NCBI GenBank assembly: GCA_021740385.1
Contig: JAIOZY010000002.1
Coordinates: forward strand, 62,001-126,000
From: Prolixibacteraceae bacterium
Lineage (GTDB): Bacteria > Bacteroidota > Bacteroidia > Bacteroidales > Prolixibacteraceae
DNA length: 64,000 bases
Reading direction: 5' to 3'
A program made the position numbers and the translations under genes. Within the stretch, counting starts at the first letter, position 1; each line of letters opens with the position of its first letter. Positions 1 through 8,505 of this stretch are shown here, in pieces. The notes beneath the pieces were generated by a model. The model did not search any database. It was not told the origin of the DNA and saw nothing but the letters and a program-made list of their open reading frames with translations.

Positions 1-596
1 GCACCAACGAAGGGGCAAACTGGTCCAACCTGTCGAACGGAACGGATTATTCAAATGTAACCTCCGCTACGTTAACCGTAAACAGCGGTGGCTTAACCAA
101 TGGGGATCAGTTTCGTTGCGTGCTGAGGGCGCTATGTGACGAAACCACTTCGGATGCTGCCACCCTCTACTTAGTTGACCCCGAATTGCTTGTAACACCC
201 TTAACGATCATCAAGTGCCCCGACACCGATCCTGCACTTGATTTCAACTCACTGAACAACGATTATGACATGGGCATGTCGGCCATTTCTTTCACCATTG
301 AACGGGAGACCGAAGGCCCCTTCCCATGGAGTTTTAATTACGAAATAACGGCCGACCCAGCCCTATTGGCAGCCCTGCAGCCCCAGGGCACATCGGGCAA
401 CATCAGCAACCCGGCCGGAACAGTTTCGGTTGAATTGACCTTCTATTTAGAAAACCAGACGGAAGAGACGGTTGAAGCCACTTTTTCAATTACAGATGTT
501 AGCGTTGCCGGGTGCACCGAAGCCACCAATGCAAACCACAGCGCTACCGTTTATGTAAGGCGGATGCCGGTTTCGGGAATTTTTGCCACTGAATAA
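1..596 (+). CDS. C-terminal end of a large secreted Ig-like-repeat protein (5' end outside window)
   Basis: The reading frame is open from base 3 and runs to a TAA at 594-596, so only about the last 197 residues are visible. The first 50 residues (NWSNLSNGTDYSNVT... ending in FRCVLRALCDETTSDAATLY) read like an Ig/PKD-type beta-sandwich repeat of giant Bacteroidota surface adhesins. The last 130 residues form a different domain, starting near IIKCPDTDP and ending in VYVRRMPVSGIFATE, with FTIERETEGPFPWSFNYEIT in the middle; the two following genes and the gene at 36256 end in related sequence. No T9SS sorting domain of type A or B is visible. With the downstream T9SS type B gene and PorP/SprF it probably forms an exported cell-surface structure. 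Function is inferred from context only. Confidence 0.7.
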   Translation, partial: TNEGANWSNLSNGTDYSNVTSATLTVNSGGLTNGDQFRCVLRALCDETTSDAATLYLVDPELLVTPLTIIKCPDTDPALDFNSLNNDYDMGMSAISFTIERETEGPFPWSFNYEITADPALLAALQPQGTSGNISNPAGTVSVELTFYLENQTEETVEATFSITDVSVAGCTEATNANHSATVYVRRMPVSGIFATE

Positions 597-623
597 AAAT
601 GCAATTAATGAAACAACGACAAT

Positions 624-639
624 CCCGACGTACGTCGGG
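624..639. repeat. Perfect 16-bp palindrome CCCGACGTACGTCGGG
   Basis: CCCGACGTACGTCGGG is self-complementary and lies in the 104-base gap between the first gene (stop at 596) and the ATG at 701. It could form a short hairpin in RNA or be a protein-binding or dispersed repeat site. There is no T-run after it, so a factor-independent terminator is not supported. Confidence 0.5.
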
Positions 640-700
640 AACAACAACGATAACAATGACAACAACGAAAAAATAATTGTTTAACTTAATCTTTATCATT

Positions 701-1618
701 ATGAAAAAACAGGTTTTTACTTTTTTAATTATGCTTTCACTGGTAGCCATTACCGGTAAGGTATTCGGACAGGGCAGTACGCCCATGGCACCCTACAACG
801 GGGCAACACATACTTATGTGGTCAACGGTTTAACCGATAATGATTTGTATGTTTTTGCAATTAACACCAGCTCAACCGGTTTCAATCATGTTGCAAGTGG
901 TGACTATACCGTCGTATCAGGTACAGTTGACCCCGGTGCTCCCGGAACTGTTTCGGGAAGCGAAGCTTCGCTCGAAGTAACATGGAACGTTGGTACCGGA
1001 AGCGGCCCGTATTATGTGTGGATCAGGATAGAGGATTCGGAAGGCTGTTATACCTACAGGGCTTTGCCCGTTAATCCGGTTGATGCCCCACCGGCATATA
1101 CAGTCGATTTTACCGTAATAGCATTTGACGGAACTGGCGATGAAACCACCACGGCCGGCGTACTAACCGGAGGTTCATACGAAGTTGCGGTTAGCGATGT
1201 TTGTCCTTCGTTTATTGGTGAAGACTGGGTGCTTGATGCACTCGACGATGCTACAACTACCGATGGCAGCACCTATGTTTACTTCAGGGTAAACCGCGCA
1301 AGCACACAAGCATCGGGTTGGAATATTACACCTGCAACATCGGGTGCTTCAACATGGGAAGTATCAACCGATGCCTCTTCATGGAACACAATAAATGCCA
1401 CCCAATCGGTAGCATCAGGCAACGTATTGTATGTAAGGGCCACTGTTGACAATTCAACCTCACAACAAGTGGTTAGTTTCGATATCCAGAATACCGGCCA
1501 GGATGCCGGCGGTATTGCAACCGATGCTGACACACCAGGTGTTGGCAGTGATTCAAACAGCGCTTCGGTTACTCTCGATCCGCTGCCGGAAGTTGGAACC
1601 TTTGGCGACAGCTATTAA
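701..1618 (+). CDS. Secreted protein of the T9SS type B module, first of two paralogues
   Basis: A 305-residue protein. I chose the ATG at 701 over an in-frame TTG at 677 because it gives a clean signal peptide (MKKQVFTFLIMLSLVAITGKVFG, cleavage near GQG). The mature protein begins STPMAPYNGATHTYVVNGL, and the next gene begins almost the same way (SSPALPYEGAVHTYVVNGL), so the two are paralogues. Residues about 170-305 match the C-terminal domain of the preceding and following genes: a CP start, YFRVNRAS...GWNIT in the middle and LDPLPEVGTFGDSY at the end. No known T9SS sorting domain is present. It stands 12 bases before the next ATG, so co-transcription is very likely. Family not recognised; a structural or adhesive subunit is an inference. 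Confidence 0.75.
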   Translation: MKKQVFTFLIMLSLVAITGKVFGQGSTPMAPYNGATHTYVVNGLTDNDLYVFAINTSSTGFNHVASGDYTVVSGTVDPGAPGTVSGSEASLEVTWNVGTGSGPYYVWIRIEDSEGCYTYRALPVNPVDAPPAYTVDFTVIAFDGTGDETTTAGVLTGGSYEVAVSDVCPSFIGEDWVLDALDDATTTDGSTYVYFRVNRASTQASGWNITPATSGASTWEVSTDASSWNTINATQSVASGNVLYVRATVDNSTSQQVVSFDIQNTGQDAGGIATDADTPGVGSDSNSASVTLDPLPEVGTFGDSY

Positions 1619-1630
1619 TAACATTACAGC

Positions 1631-2482
1631 ATGACCCGTATAATTAGATTAACATTTTTAATAACGGCACTTTGCGCCTTTGCTGTAATGGCAAAGGCAC
1701 AAAGCTCGCCGGCTTTGCCCTACGAAGGGGCTGTTCACACCTACGTGGTAAACGGGCTGGCACCGGGCACACAGTATGCCTTTTACATGGCATCTGCCCC
1801 CCACGGAAGCAGTGTGCTGAATGATGGGTCTGTTGTTGAATTCGACTTCCTGGGCGAAACCACGGGAACCGTATCGCCGGGCGAAAGTACGGCCGCATTA
1901 TCGGTGTTGTGGAATGAAGGCGCTGCTGCCCACTTATTTTACCTGGGCATTGACGTAACCCACCCCGATGGATGCTCCGTAAGTCGTTACCTGCGTATTG
2001 TACCGCAGGTTAACCGGTTCGACCTGCTGAGCGAAAACCTCCCGGTTGATAACACTGAAAGTTGCCCGGCTATTGGTGCCACCGACGGGTTTAACCCGCT
2101 GGCAACTGAGTACAGTGCCGGGACTACCACGTTGCAATTTAAAGTAAGGCGTGAAGGCAGCAACCGCGGCTGGTCGTTTGAACCGGTTATATCCATCGAT
2201 CCTTCGTGGAACCTCGACGTGGACGTTGTATCGGTAGTTGCTCCTGTTACAGGGACACTTATAGCTGATGCTTCGAACATTTACAACGTACCGGCAACCG
2301 ACAGTGAAGTAATTGTAAATGTGGCCGTACGGAATTACGAGGGCACCGAACAGGTTGTTACGCTTACCATACGTAACCAGGAAGAAGAACATACAAGGCT
2401 GAACGACAGCAACGCTGAAAATGACCGGGTAGAACACCGGATTATGGTGATGCCGGTCATTATGGAATTGGAGGAAATTTAG
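1631..2482 (+). CDS. Secreted protein of the T9SS type B module, second paralogue
   Basis: A 283-residue protein with signal peptide MTRIIRLTFLITALCAFAVMAKAQ. The mature N terminus repeats the PYxGAxHTYVVNGL motif of the upstream gene; the body (about 25-130) resembles it in layout, including a VLWNEG / VTWNVG strand and a DGCSVSRYLR / EGCYTYRALP strand. From about residue 148 (ESCPAIG) to the end is the shared C-terminal domain, with LQFKVRREG..RGWSFEPVIS and a final HRIMVMPVIMELEEI. It lies between its paralogue and the T9SS type B gene, with a 221-base gap to the latter that contains inverted repeats. Likely an exported surface subunit; exact role unknown. Confidence 0.75.
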   Translation: MTRIIRLTFLITALCAFAVMAKAQSSPALPYEGAVHTYVVNGLAPGTQYAFYMASAPHGSSVLNDGSVVEFDFLGETTGTVSPGESTAALSVLWNEGAAAHLFYLGIDVTHPDGCSVSRYLRIVPQVNRFDLLSENLPVDNTESCPAIGATDGFNPLATEYSAGTTTLQFKVRREGSNRGWSFEPVISIDPSWNLDVDVVSVVAPVTGTLIADASNIYNVPATDSEVIVNVAVRNYEGTEQVVTLTIRNQEEEHTRLNDSNAENDRVEHRIMVMPVIMELEEI

Positions 2483-2492
2483 GGAAAGAGAC

Positions 2493-2622
2493 GTGTTTCC
2501 TGCAATGATTGTAATTCATTACTGATCAGGCTTTCCCCGGGAAACACAGGTTTTGATTAAAGCGCTTCATTTGCCCTGCCCCGGTCGCTAAGACTTGTCG
2601 AAGCGGGGGCAGGGAGATGAAG
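2493..2622. repeat. Two successive inverted repeats in the gap before the T9SS type B gene
   Basis: An 8-bp repeat GTGTTTCC (2493-2500) pairs with GGAAACAC (2540-2547). A longer imperfect one follows: CTTCAT plus CCCTGCCCC (2565-2582) pairs with GGGGCAGGG plus ATGAAG (2606-2622), with CGCTAAGACTTGTCGAAGCG-like sequence in the loop. No T-run follows, so these look more like dispersed palindromic repeats or an RNA processing site than a simple terminator. Confidence 0.45.
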
Positions 2623-2703
2623 CTTATATGTTTATTGTGCTTGTTTCACCGAATTCAAAATCACGCAAAGGCTTGTTTTGGGGGTGAAGTAAAGCGTTTG
2701 TGA

Positions 2704-4383
2704 ATGAAAAAAAGAAACCGATATATACTCATAGCTTTGCTGCTATTGCTTCTTCCTGCACCTTTTGTTGCCGGGCAGGGGCATTACGTAGTTGCCAAAG
2801 GTTATGAAAAAACGTATCGGATCAACAAACCTTCGAACGTAACCGAAATTATCTGGGAAGTTTTTACCAGCCCCGATTACACAATAAACGCAACACCTGA
2901 GCAGGTTGACCTGACTGTTTCGGAAACCGGAAATGAAGTTACTGTGCGGTGGGTTTCCGAAGGAGAATATTACCTGATGGTTACCATGATGGGCGAAACC
3001 GGTTGCCTAAACAAAAAAGCCTGGCCCTTTAAGGTTGAACCCCCGGCCCAACTGCTCGCATCAACGTTTTGTAAAGATGGCATCCCCTGGATAAAATGGG
3101 ACGCCTCTGCAACAGGCTTTGAAGTTGAATCGATCGGGTTAAAACTATATGACCTTAGCGGGCAGTTGGTCGAAAAAATCGAAAATGCAGCCCCATCGGG
3201 AACCATGCCCTGGCCCGGCGCATCGAACAAATCGGGCACTTCGGTGCCTGAAGAATGGGCCACAATTGATTTAAATGCCGAGTTCAGGGGCATTCCCGGT
3301 GCCGATTCAATTACCGTGCGGCTTGTTGCACCAAACTGTGAATCGGAAGCCGTTGTAGCAATAAACGATACCATTGTCGCCTGGCACGGCGTTACAACGC
3401 CTATAGAAATTTTGTACAACGATTATGACACCGAAGGGAAACTCGATTCGTCGAGTGTGATTATCACAGCTTCAACAGGCAATGCTGCGTTCACCCTTGA
3501 TCCGGTTTCCGGTAGGGTTGACTACATGCCCAACAGGTGCTTTTTCGGGCTCGACTCATTGGTATACGTTGTTTCAAACGCATCGGGCATAACTTCAAAT
3601 GAAGCTACCGTGTATGTGAATGTTGAAATACATCCTTACCTCGACAGTGATAACGACAGCATTCCCGATATTGATGAGCTAATTGTTGAAACAGATAACC
3701 TTTGCGATACCGATACCGATATGGATGGCTTACCAAATTTTATGGATCCGGATGACGATAACGATGGTATTCCCACGGTGGCAGAAAGGGGCGACCTGAA
3801 CAACAACGGCATACCCGACTATTTGGAAGACTGGAAATCGAAAGCTGTTGATGATTATACCATTACCGGTATCGATATTCCGGTTTGGATTGCCGTACTT
3901 GAAAACGACTCAAGCACCATGGTGCCGGCCACACTGAGCATTATTACAAACCCGGAAAAAGGTTTTGTTTCGGTCGACCCCGGAAATTACGAACTGAATT
4001 ACGCCCCCGATTATGAATTCAAGGGTTCCGATTCGTTCCTTTATGTTGTTTGTGACCATTACAACATTTGCGACACAGCCCTTGTGGTGGTTACCATTGA
4101 AGACTTGCTTGAGCTTCCCGAAGTATTTACACCGAATAACGACGGGTATAACGACCGCTACATGATTCGTAACATTGAGCGATACCCCGATAATCATTTT
4201 GTGGTTTTCAACCGTTGGGGCAACAAGGTTTATGAAAAAACAAATTATGCAAACGAATGGGACGGCCATTCAAACTCGAAATACAAACTGGGGGGACAGC
4301 CCCTTCCGGTAGGGGTGTATTTTTATATACTTAAATATGCAAACAACAAGGTTAAACAAGGAGGCGTATTCCTGCAACGTTAA
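2704..4383 (+). CDS. T9SS type B sorting-domain protein (gliding motility-associated C-terminal domain)
   Basis: A 559-residue protein with signal peptide MKKRNRYILIALLLLLLPAPFVAG. Residues about 25-115 form a beta domain. Two cadherin-like beta domains follow (around residues 225-305 and 382-460, each with an ILYNDYD / VLENDSS type strand), separated by an acidic, probably calcium-binding stretch at about 315-375 (SDNDSIPDIDE, DTDMDGLPNFMDPDDDNDGI) like thrombospondin type 3 repeats. The C terminus (about 470-559: LPEVFTPNNDGYNDRY, VVFNRWGNKVYE, VGVYFYILKY) is the type B sorting domain (TIGR04131-type). Such proteins are exported by T9SS and usually depend on a PorP/SprF partner, encoded 6 bases downstream. 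Likely the anchor or tip of the surface assembly made by this cluster. Confidence 0.85.
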   Translation: MKKRNRYILIALLLLLLPAPFVAGQGHYVVAKGYEKTYRINKPSNVTEIIWEVFTSPDYTINATPEQVDLTVSETGNEVTVRWVSEGEYYLMVTMMGETGCLNKKAWPFKVEPPAQLLASTFCKDGIPWIKWDASATGFEVESIGLKLYDLSGQLVEKIENAAPSGTMPWPGASNKSGTSVPEEWATIDLNAEFRGIPGADSITVRLVAPNCESEAVVAINDTIVAWHGVTTPIEILYNDYDTEGKLDSSSVIITASTGNAAFTLDPVSGRVDYMPNRCFFGLDSLVYVVSNASGITSNEATVYVNVEIHPYLDSDNDSIPDIDELIVETDNLCDTDTDMDGLPNFMDPDDDNDGIPTVAERGDLNNNGIPDYLEDWKSKAVDDYTITGIDIPVWIAVLENDSSTMVPATLSIITNPEKGFVSVDPGNYELNYAPDYEFKGSDSFLYVVCDHYNICDTALVVVTIEDLLELPEVFTPNNDGYNDRYMIRNIERYPDNHFVVFNRWGNKVYEKTNYANEWDGHSNSKYKLGGQPLPVGVYFYILKYANNKVKQGGVFLQR

Positions 4384-4389
4384 AAAGAA

Positions 4390-5325
4390 ATGAGAAGACG
4401 ACTGTATAAATATGGTTTGGCTGTTTTGCTGGGTTTTTCTGCAATGTGCGGTTTTGCCCAACAAGATCCCCTGTTTACACAGTATATGAACAACCCCGGG
4501 TTGATAAATCCGGCTTATGCAGGCAGTAATAATGTAATGAACATTAATGGAATATTCCGCAAACAATGGGTCGGACAGGCATGGAGCCCAACCACCACAA
4601 CACTTTCGTTAAACACCCCGATGCAAAAATTCAAGGTTGGGCTGGGACTGACCTTTGTCGATGATCAAATTGGGCCATGGCACCAAACCGGCCTTTATAT
4701 CGACTATGCAAGGCATTTTTCCATTAACAACAAACACAACATTTCCCTCGGGCTTAAAGCCGGTTTCAACTATCTTGATATTAACCTGATGAACCTGATC
4801 ATGTACGAATACGATCCGTATATTGCTGCTGACCCGCATAGCACAACATTTTTGCCCAACTTCGGCCTGGGCGTTTTTTATTTTACCGATAAGTATTTCA
4901 TGGGTTTTTCGGTACCAAAGCTTATACGGAACGGCATAAAAGAAAACGAGAATACCCTTGAAGCCATTGGCCGGGAAGAAAGGCACTATTTCCTAACAGC
5001 AGGCTACCTGTTTACAATTCACGAACCGGTTTGGAAACTAAAAGCAAGTGCCATGGCACGTTTTGTGAATGGCGCACCCTCGTCATTCGAAGTGAGTGCA
5101 ACCACCATTTTCTACGACCGGATATGGTTTGGGCTAACCTACAGGCTGGGCGATGCCATTGCCGCTCATGTAAGAGGACAGGTAAGCAACCGGCTTCAAA
5201 TTGGGTATTCGTACGATTTGAACAACTCACGCCTGAAGAAATTCAACAGCGGTTCGCACGAAGTTTTTATCAATTACAACTTTTCGTTTAGCGATCAACC
5301 CATCCGGTCACCCCGGTATTTTTAA
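4390..5325 (+). CDS. PorP/SprF family type IX secretion outer-membrane protein
   Basis: A 311-residue protein with signal peptide ending in SAMCGFAQQ. The mature start QDPLFTQYMNNPGLINPAYAG is the family hallmark of PorP/SprF (TIGR03519), followed by alternating strands of a predicted 14-strand beta-barrel and a typical end NYNFSFSD. Family members sit in the outer membrane with the T9SS machinery and help export or attach type B sorting-domain partners such as SprB. It is 6 bases after the type B gene, so the two are almost surely translated from one message. Family assignment is firm; its specific partner is inferred from adjacency. Confidence 0.92.
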   Translation: MRRRLYKYGLAVLLGFSAMCGFAQQDPLFTQYMNNPGLINPAYAGSNNVMNINGIFRKQWVGQAWSPTTTTLSLNTPMQKFKVGLGLTFVDDQIGPWHQTGLYIDYARHFSINNKHNISLGLKAGFNYLDINLMNLIMYEYDPYIAADPHSTTFLPNFGLGVFYFTDKYFMGFSVPKLIRNGIKENENTLEAIGREERHYFLTAGYLFTIHEPVWKLKASAMARFVNGAPSSFEVSATTIFYDRIWFGLTYRLGDAIAAHVRGQVSNRLQIGYSYDLNNSRLKKFNSGSHEVFINYNFSFSDQPIRSPRYF

Positions 5326-5380
5326 AACACTTTTTTGTTTTTGCTGTGCTATCTTGAAAAGGTTTCGATTTTGAAAATAA

Positions 5381-6154
5381 TCACGAACTTTTACGGCCAC
5401 CATTTAGGCAATCCGCTGCTAAAATCCCGGACAATTCGGGCCATTTATCTGCAAATTCCTTCGCACCAGAGAAAACCACATCGGCACCGGCGTCTTTCAA
5501 AATCTGAGGATCAAGCGGGCCGGTATTCAGTGCAATGGTAAATAACCCGGCAGCCTTTGCCGACTGTACTCCCAGTGGCGCATTTTCAACCACCATGCTT
5601 TCCGAAGCCTTGTAACCCGACTTTTGCAGTGCTTTAAGGTAGGGCTCGGGGTGTGGTTTCCCATGATGAACATCGAGTCCCGAAACAGTTTTTTCACGCT
5701 CAAGAATTTTACCATATTCCTTTTCAATTCGTTGCAGTAAAACTTCCTGGGCCGATCCGGTTACCACCCAACAATCGATACCCGATTTCTTTATTTCAGC
5801 CAATAAAGCCGGCATGGGTTCCATTACTTCCGGCTCGGGCAACAATGCCATTTCGCTATGTTTTTGTTCCCGTATTTTTTCGGTCAACTCCACAGTCACT
5901 TCCTGACCCAAATACTTCCGGTACATTTTCTTAACCGTATAAAGCGCAGTGCTGCCCTCGTTCAAATAAGGTTCAAATTCGGGCAAATCGAGCCCGTTTT
6001 CGCGAAAAACTTTTATCCATGCTTCGGCATGTTGCGGCATCGAATTAAACAATACCCCGTCCATATCAAAAAAAACAGCCTTTAACCGAAAAGGCTTACC
6101 CAGCATTTGCAAAAATCGGTTGAAAGCCGGTTTAAAATCGTCCATCATTTTCAT
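5381..6154 (-). CDS. HAD-superfamily hydrolase, beta-phosphoglucomutase-like
   Basis: A 257-residue cytosolic protein of HAD subfamily IA. Motif I is FFDMDGVLFNS (about residues 28-38, nucleophile and acid/base Asp), motif II is VVTGSA (about 130), motif III includes GKPHPEPYLKAL (Lys near 166), and motif IV is VVENAPLGVQSAKAAG (about 185-200). A helical cap lies between motif I and II. Family members remove or shift phosphate on small sugar phosphates. Two closely spaced starts (6154, 6148) are possible. It converges with the PorP/SprF gene. The substrate cannot be read from sequence. Confidence 0.85.
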   Translation of the reverse strand: MKMMDDFKPAFNRFLQMLGKPFRLKAVFFDMDGVLFNSMPQHAEAWIKVFRENGLDLPEFEPYLNEGSTALYTVKKMYRKYLGQEVTVELTEKIREQKHSEMALLPEPEVMEPMPALLAEIKKSGIDCWVVTGSAQEVLLQRIEKEYGKILEREKTVSGLDVHHGKPHPEPYLKALQKSGYKASESMVVENAPLGVQSAKAAGLFTIALNTGPLDPQILKDAGADVVFSGAKEFADKWPELSGILAADCLNGGRKSS

Positions 6155-6248
6155 TTATACCCGTTTGACTGCAAATATAAGGGGTCGTTCCCCGAAAAGT
6201 GTAGGCAAGGTTACCACACGATAGAATGATAATTTAAACTTAACCCCA

Positions 6249-7415
6249 TTACTCTTTCGATTCGAGTACGACGTATTCTCCCTGAAGTTTTCCGGAACAA
6301 TTTCGCGGATCGGTTGTAAGTTGAATGGACTTTATATTTTTGGGTTCAATCTCCATAATTTCAGAAATGGGTTTTTCGTTACAGTCAATCAACAGGTTTG
6401 GGCCACAATCGTCATCAATGCTAACCGATTGAATGTACCCGTTCTGGCCAAAGTAAAGTATCCCATCACAAACGGTGTAAATATCTTCAGCATCTCCGTT
6501 CAGGTCAACCTGTATAACATCATCGGAACCGGGCTCGCCGGTCTTTTTAATAACATGAATGCTTTCGATGCAGTTGGGGTTTAAACGCATCAACGATGTT
6601 GCATAACCATTTTGTGTTGCATACCCGTTGATAAAAAGTGCCGGATGATCGTGTGTATTAATTAACTCGATACCCGACTTTTCGTATATGCGTATCCCAC
6701 CATCTGCTTCGGTGTTATACAAAAAGCTGTTGCCGGGCAATTTTACTGTTTGCCTTTTTTCTTTTTCGTTTTTTGCCGTTAACCAAAACCGGAACCCGTC
6801 TCGGGGAGCTTTTTTGCTTTTGGGTTTTATTTCAATGTCGGGGGCGATATGATGCGAAGGCCCGTTGCCCCTTTTCAGTTCATCCTGCTTCGTTTGTTCA
6901 TCAATTGACGACAAGGCATCCAAAGCATCAATTTGCAGCACGTCTTTGAGCATCGATATTTTTTCAAGGTCAATATCCCCCTGTATTTCAACCAACGTAA
7001 CATCTTTCATTAAAGAGCTTACAACCAAAAGGTCGCTGAATGTATTGCCCGATTCTTTTAAAAACACCAGGCGGTTTTCAAAGGTACTGCGATCAACTTT
7101 AAACGGAATATAATCGGAAAGCCCATAACTAACGTAAACATCGTTAATAAAAACAGGTACCCGGTTTACATCATTCATCGAAAACGACATTACCTGTAAC
7201 TGCTCGATGTTTTCCAATACGTCACGGATATCTTTTGCAGGCTCTTTTTCTTTAAGATATAGCTTTATGGTGCGTTTACCTAGTTCCGAAACAAAATAAC
7301 CCGATTGGTTCCGGTAGTTTTCAGCCAGTTTTCTAAAGGGCTTTTGGGCGGAAACATTCATTGCCACACCAAACATTACTGCCACTACAAATACTTTGTA
7401 CATTAAAAGCCTCAT
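6249..7415 (-). CDS. Secreted protein with repeated TonB plug-like segments but no beta-barrel
   Basis: A 388-residue protein with signal peptide MRLLMYKVFVVAVMFGVAMNVSA. I do not recognise a named family. Three segments look like the core of a TonB receptor plug, usually PLxxIDG followed by LNPNDIESIEVLKD: PVFINDVYVS near residue 85; HPALFINGYATQNG with LNPNCIESIHVIKK at about 255-290; and PNLLIDCNEKPISEIMEI with EPKNIKSIQLTTDP at about 340-370. The length leaves no room for a barrel. It is the last gene of a three-gene operon (6-base gap) behind an ECF sigma factor and a one-TM protein, so it may be the periplasmic sensor or partner in that regulatory system. That role is inference. Confidence 0.6.
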   Translation of the reverse strand: MRLLMYKVFVVAVMFGVAMNVSAQKPFRKLAENYRNQSGYFVSELGKRTIKLYLKEKEPAKDIRDVLENIEQLQVMSFSMNDVNRVPVFINDVYVSYGLSDYIPFKVDRSTFENRLVFLKESGNTFSDLLVVSSLMKDVTLVEIQGDIDLEKISMLKDVLQIDALDALSSIDEQTKQDELKRGNGPSHHIAPDIEIKPKSKKAPRDGFRFWLTAKNEKEKRQTVKLPGNSFLYNTEADGGIRIYEKSGIELINTHDHPALFINGYATQNGYATSLMRLNPNCIESIHVIKKTGEPGSDDVIQVDLNGDAEDIYTVCDGILYFGQNGYIQSVSIDDDCGPNLLIDCNEKPISEIMEIEPKNIKSIQLTTDPRNCSGKLQGEYVVLESKE

Positions 7416-7421
7416 TGTTTA

Positions 7422-7862
7422 TTAATTAGAGTTTTCAGAAACAATTACAATCGTTTCGTCTTCATAGATAATATCGACTTCGGATTTACCCGTGGGGTCG
7501 ACCCCTTCCGAAACATGTTTCAGGGTTTGTTCAAGCAGCGCGAATTCAGCTTCGCGGTTATCCTCGCCAACCGAAGAGTAAACAAAAGCAACCGAGGCAA
7601 CAAGAAGCAGGAACGATGCAGCCATTGAAACCAGGTATAACCGTCTCTTTCGAAGCCTGTGCCTTTTCGAAATATGTTCCCATATTTGTCCTGCTGAAGG
7701 GGCATTATCCTGCCGGGCATAACGAATGAATTTTGCATACAGTTCATCGGCCGGCAAAACGGCATCGCCTTTTCCCCGGTTAAAAAAATCCGCTTCTTCG
7801 GAAATTGATGTTTCCCCTTTCCAGAACTTTTCAGAAAGCCTATATTTTTTGTTTTGCTTCAT
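7422..7862 (-). CDS. Single-pass membrane protein, probable anti-sigma factor
   Basis: About 146 residues from the ATG at 7862 (an upstream in-frame start at 7880 would add MRKFTS). The first 80 residues are polar, a basic stretch RHRLRKRRLYL precedes one hydrophobic segment VSMAASFLLLVASVAFVYS, and a short acidic periplasmic tail follows. It overlaps the end of the upstream sigma gene by about 23 bases, a layout typical of sigma/anti-sigma pairs. There is no FecR or classic zinc-binding HxxxCxxC motif. The anti-sigma role rests on topology and position, not on a recognised domain. Confidence 0.6.
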   Translation of the reverse strand: MKQNKKYRLSEKFWKGETSISEEADFFNRGKGDAVLPADELYAKFIRYARQDNAPSAGQIWEHISKRHRLRKRRLYLVSMAASFLLLVASVAFVYSSVGEDNREAEFALLEQTLKHVSEGVDPTGKSEVDIIYEDETIVIVSENSN

Positions 7863-8355
7863 ACTTGTAAATTTTCTCAAGTTTTTCGCGTACCGTTTTT
7901 CTTGCCCGCGATAATAAAACCCTTATATACGCTACATCTGTATCCAATACATCAGCAATTTCATCAAACTCCAGCCCGTCAATGTCACGCATTTGTATCA
8001 CTTCTGCCTGGTTTGCAGGTAGTTTTTCAACAATAAGTTTTACGATAGAAACAGCTTCGCTATTTTCAAAATCGCTATTATGTTCGGCAGTCTTTTCGTT
8101 GAACGCTACATAATCGTCAAACCCTGCGGCCTTTTTCCGTTTCAGCTCATCGAGGCAAACATTTTTAACAACCCTGAACACGAAAGCTTTGATATTGGTG
8201 CACCGGCTCAACTGCCTCCGTTTGTCCCAAAGCTTCATCATGCTTTGCTGCACGGCATCACGCGCCATTTCTTCCGAAACCAGCATCCGTTTTGCCATAG
8301 GGAAAACGTTTTTTGCGTATGGAAGCACCATTAACTTGAATTCCTGCTCGGTCAT
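7840..8355 (-). CDS. ECF-type RNA polymerase sigma factor
   Basis: A 171-residue sigma-70 family protein. Region 2 spans about residues 5-80 (VFPMAKRMLVSEEMARDAVQ, MMKLWDKRRQL, KAFVFRVVKNVCLDELKRKK), region 4 about 112-165 (QAEVIQMRDIDGLEFDEIA, YIRVLLSRARKTVREKLEK). These directs RNA polymerase to a limited regulon in answer to an envelope signal. It is the first gene of a minus-strand operon followed by an overlapping membrane protein and a secreted plug-like protein. Different from the second ECF factor at 17359, which has a FecR partner. Confidence 0.9.
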   Translation of the reverse strand: MTEQEFKLMVLPYAKNVFPMAKRMLVSEEMARDAVQQSMMKLWDKRRQLSRCTNIKAFVFRVVKNVCLDELKRKKAAGFDDYVAFNEKTAEHNSDFENSEAVSIVKLIVEKLPANQAEVIQMRDIDGLEFDEIADVLDTDVAYIRVLLSRARKTVREKLEKIYKYEAKQKI

Positions 8356-8505
8356 CCGTATTTATTAAACGATTTATGTTCTGAAATATATCACCGAAAA
8401 TACAATAATATTACCTTTATTTTTTACAGAACAAAAAAAGCACCAATACATGATATTTTATGCGCAATAACTAAAAGATTATTCTTTTTTTTGAAGAAAA
8501 AACCA

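Noticed and set aside
1934-2437. Minus-strand frame opposite the second secreted paralogue
   Set aside because: Overlaps a well-supported gene with signal peptide and shared domains; no recognisable product.
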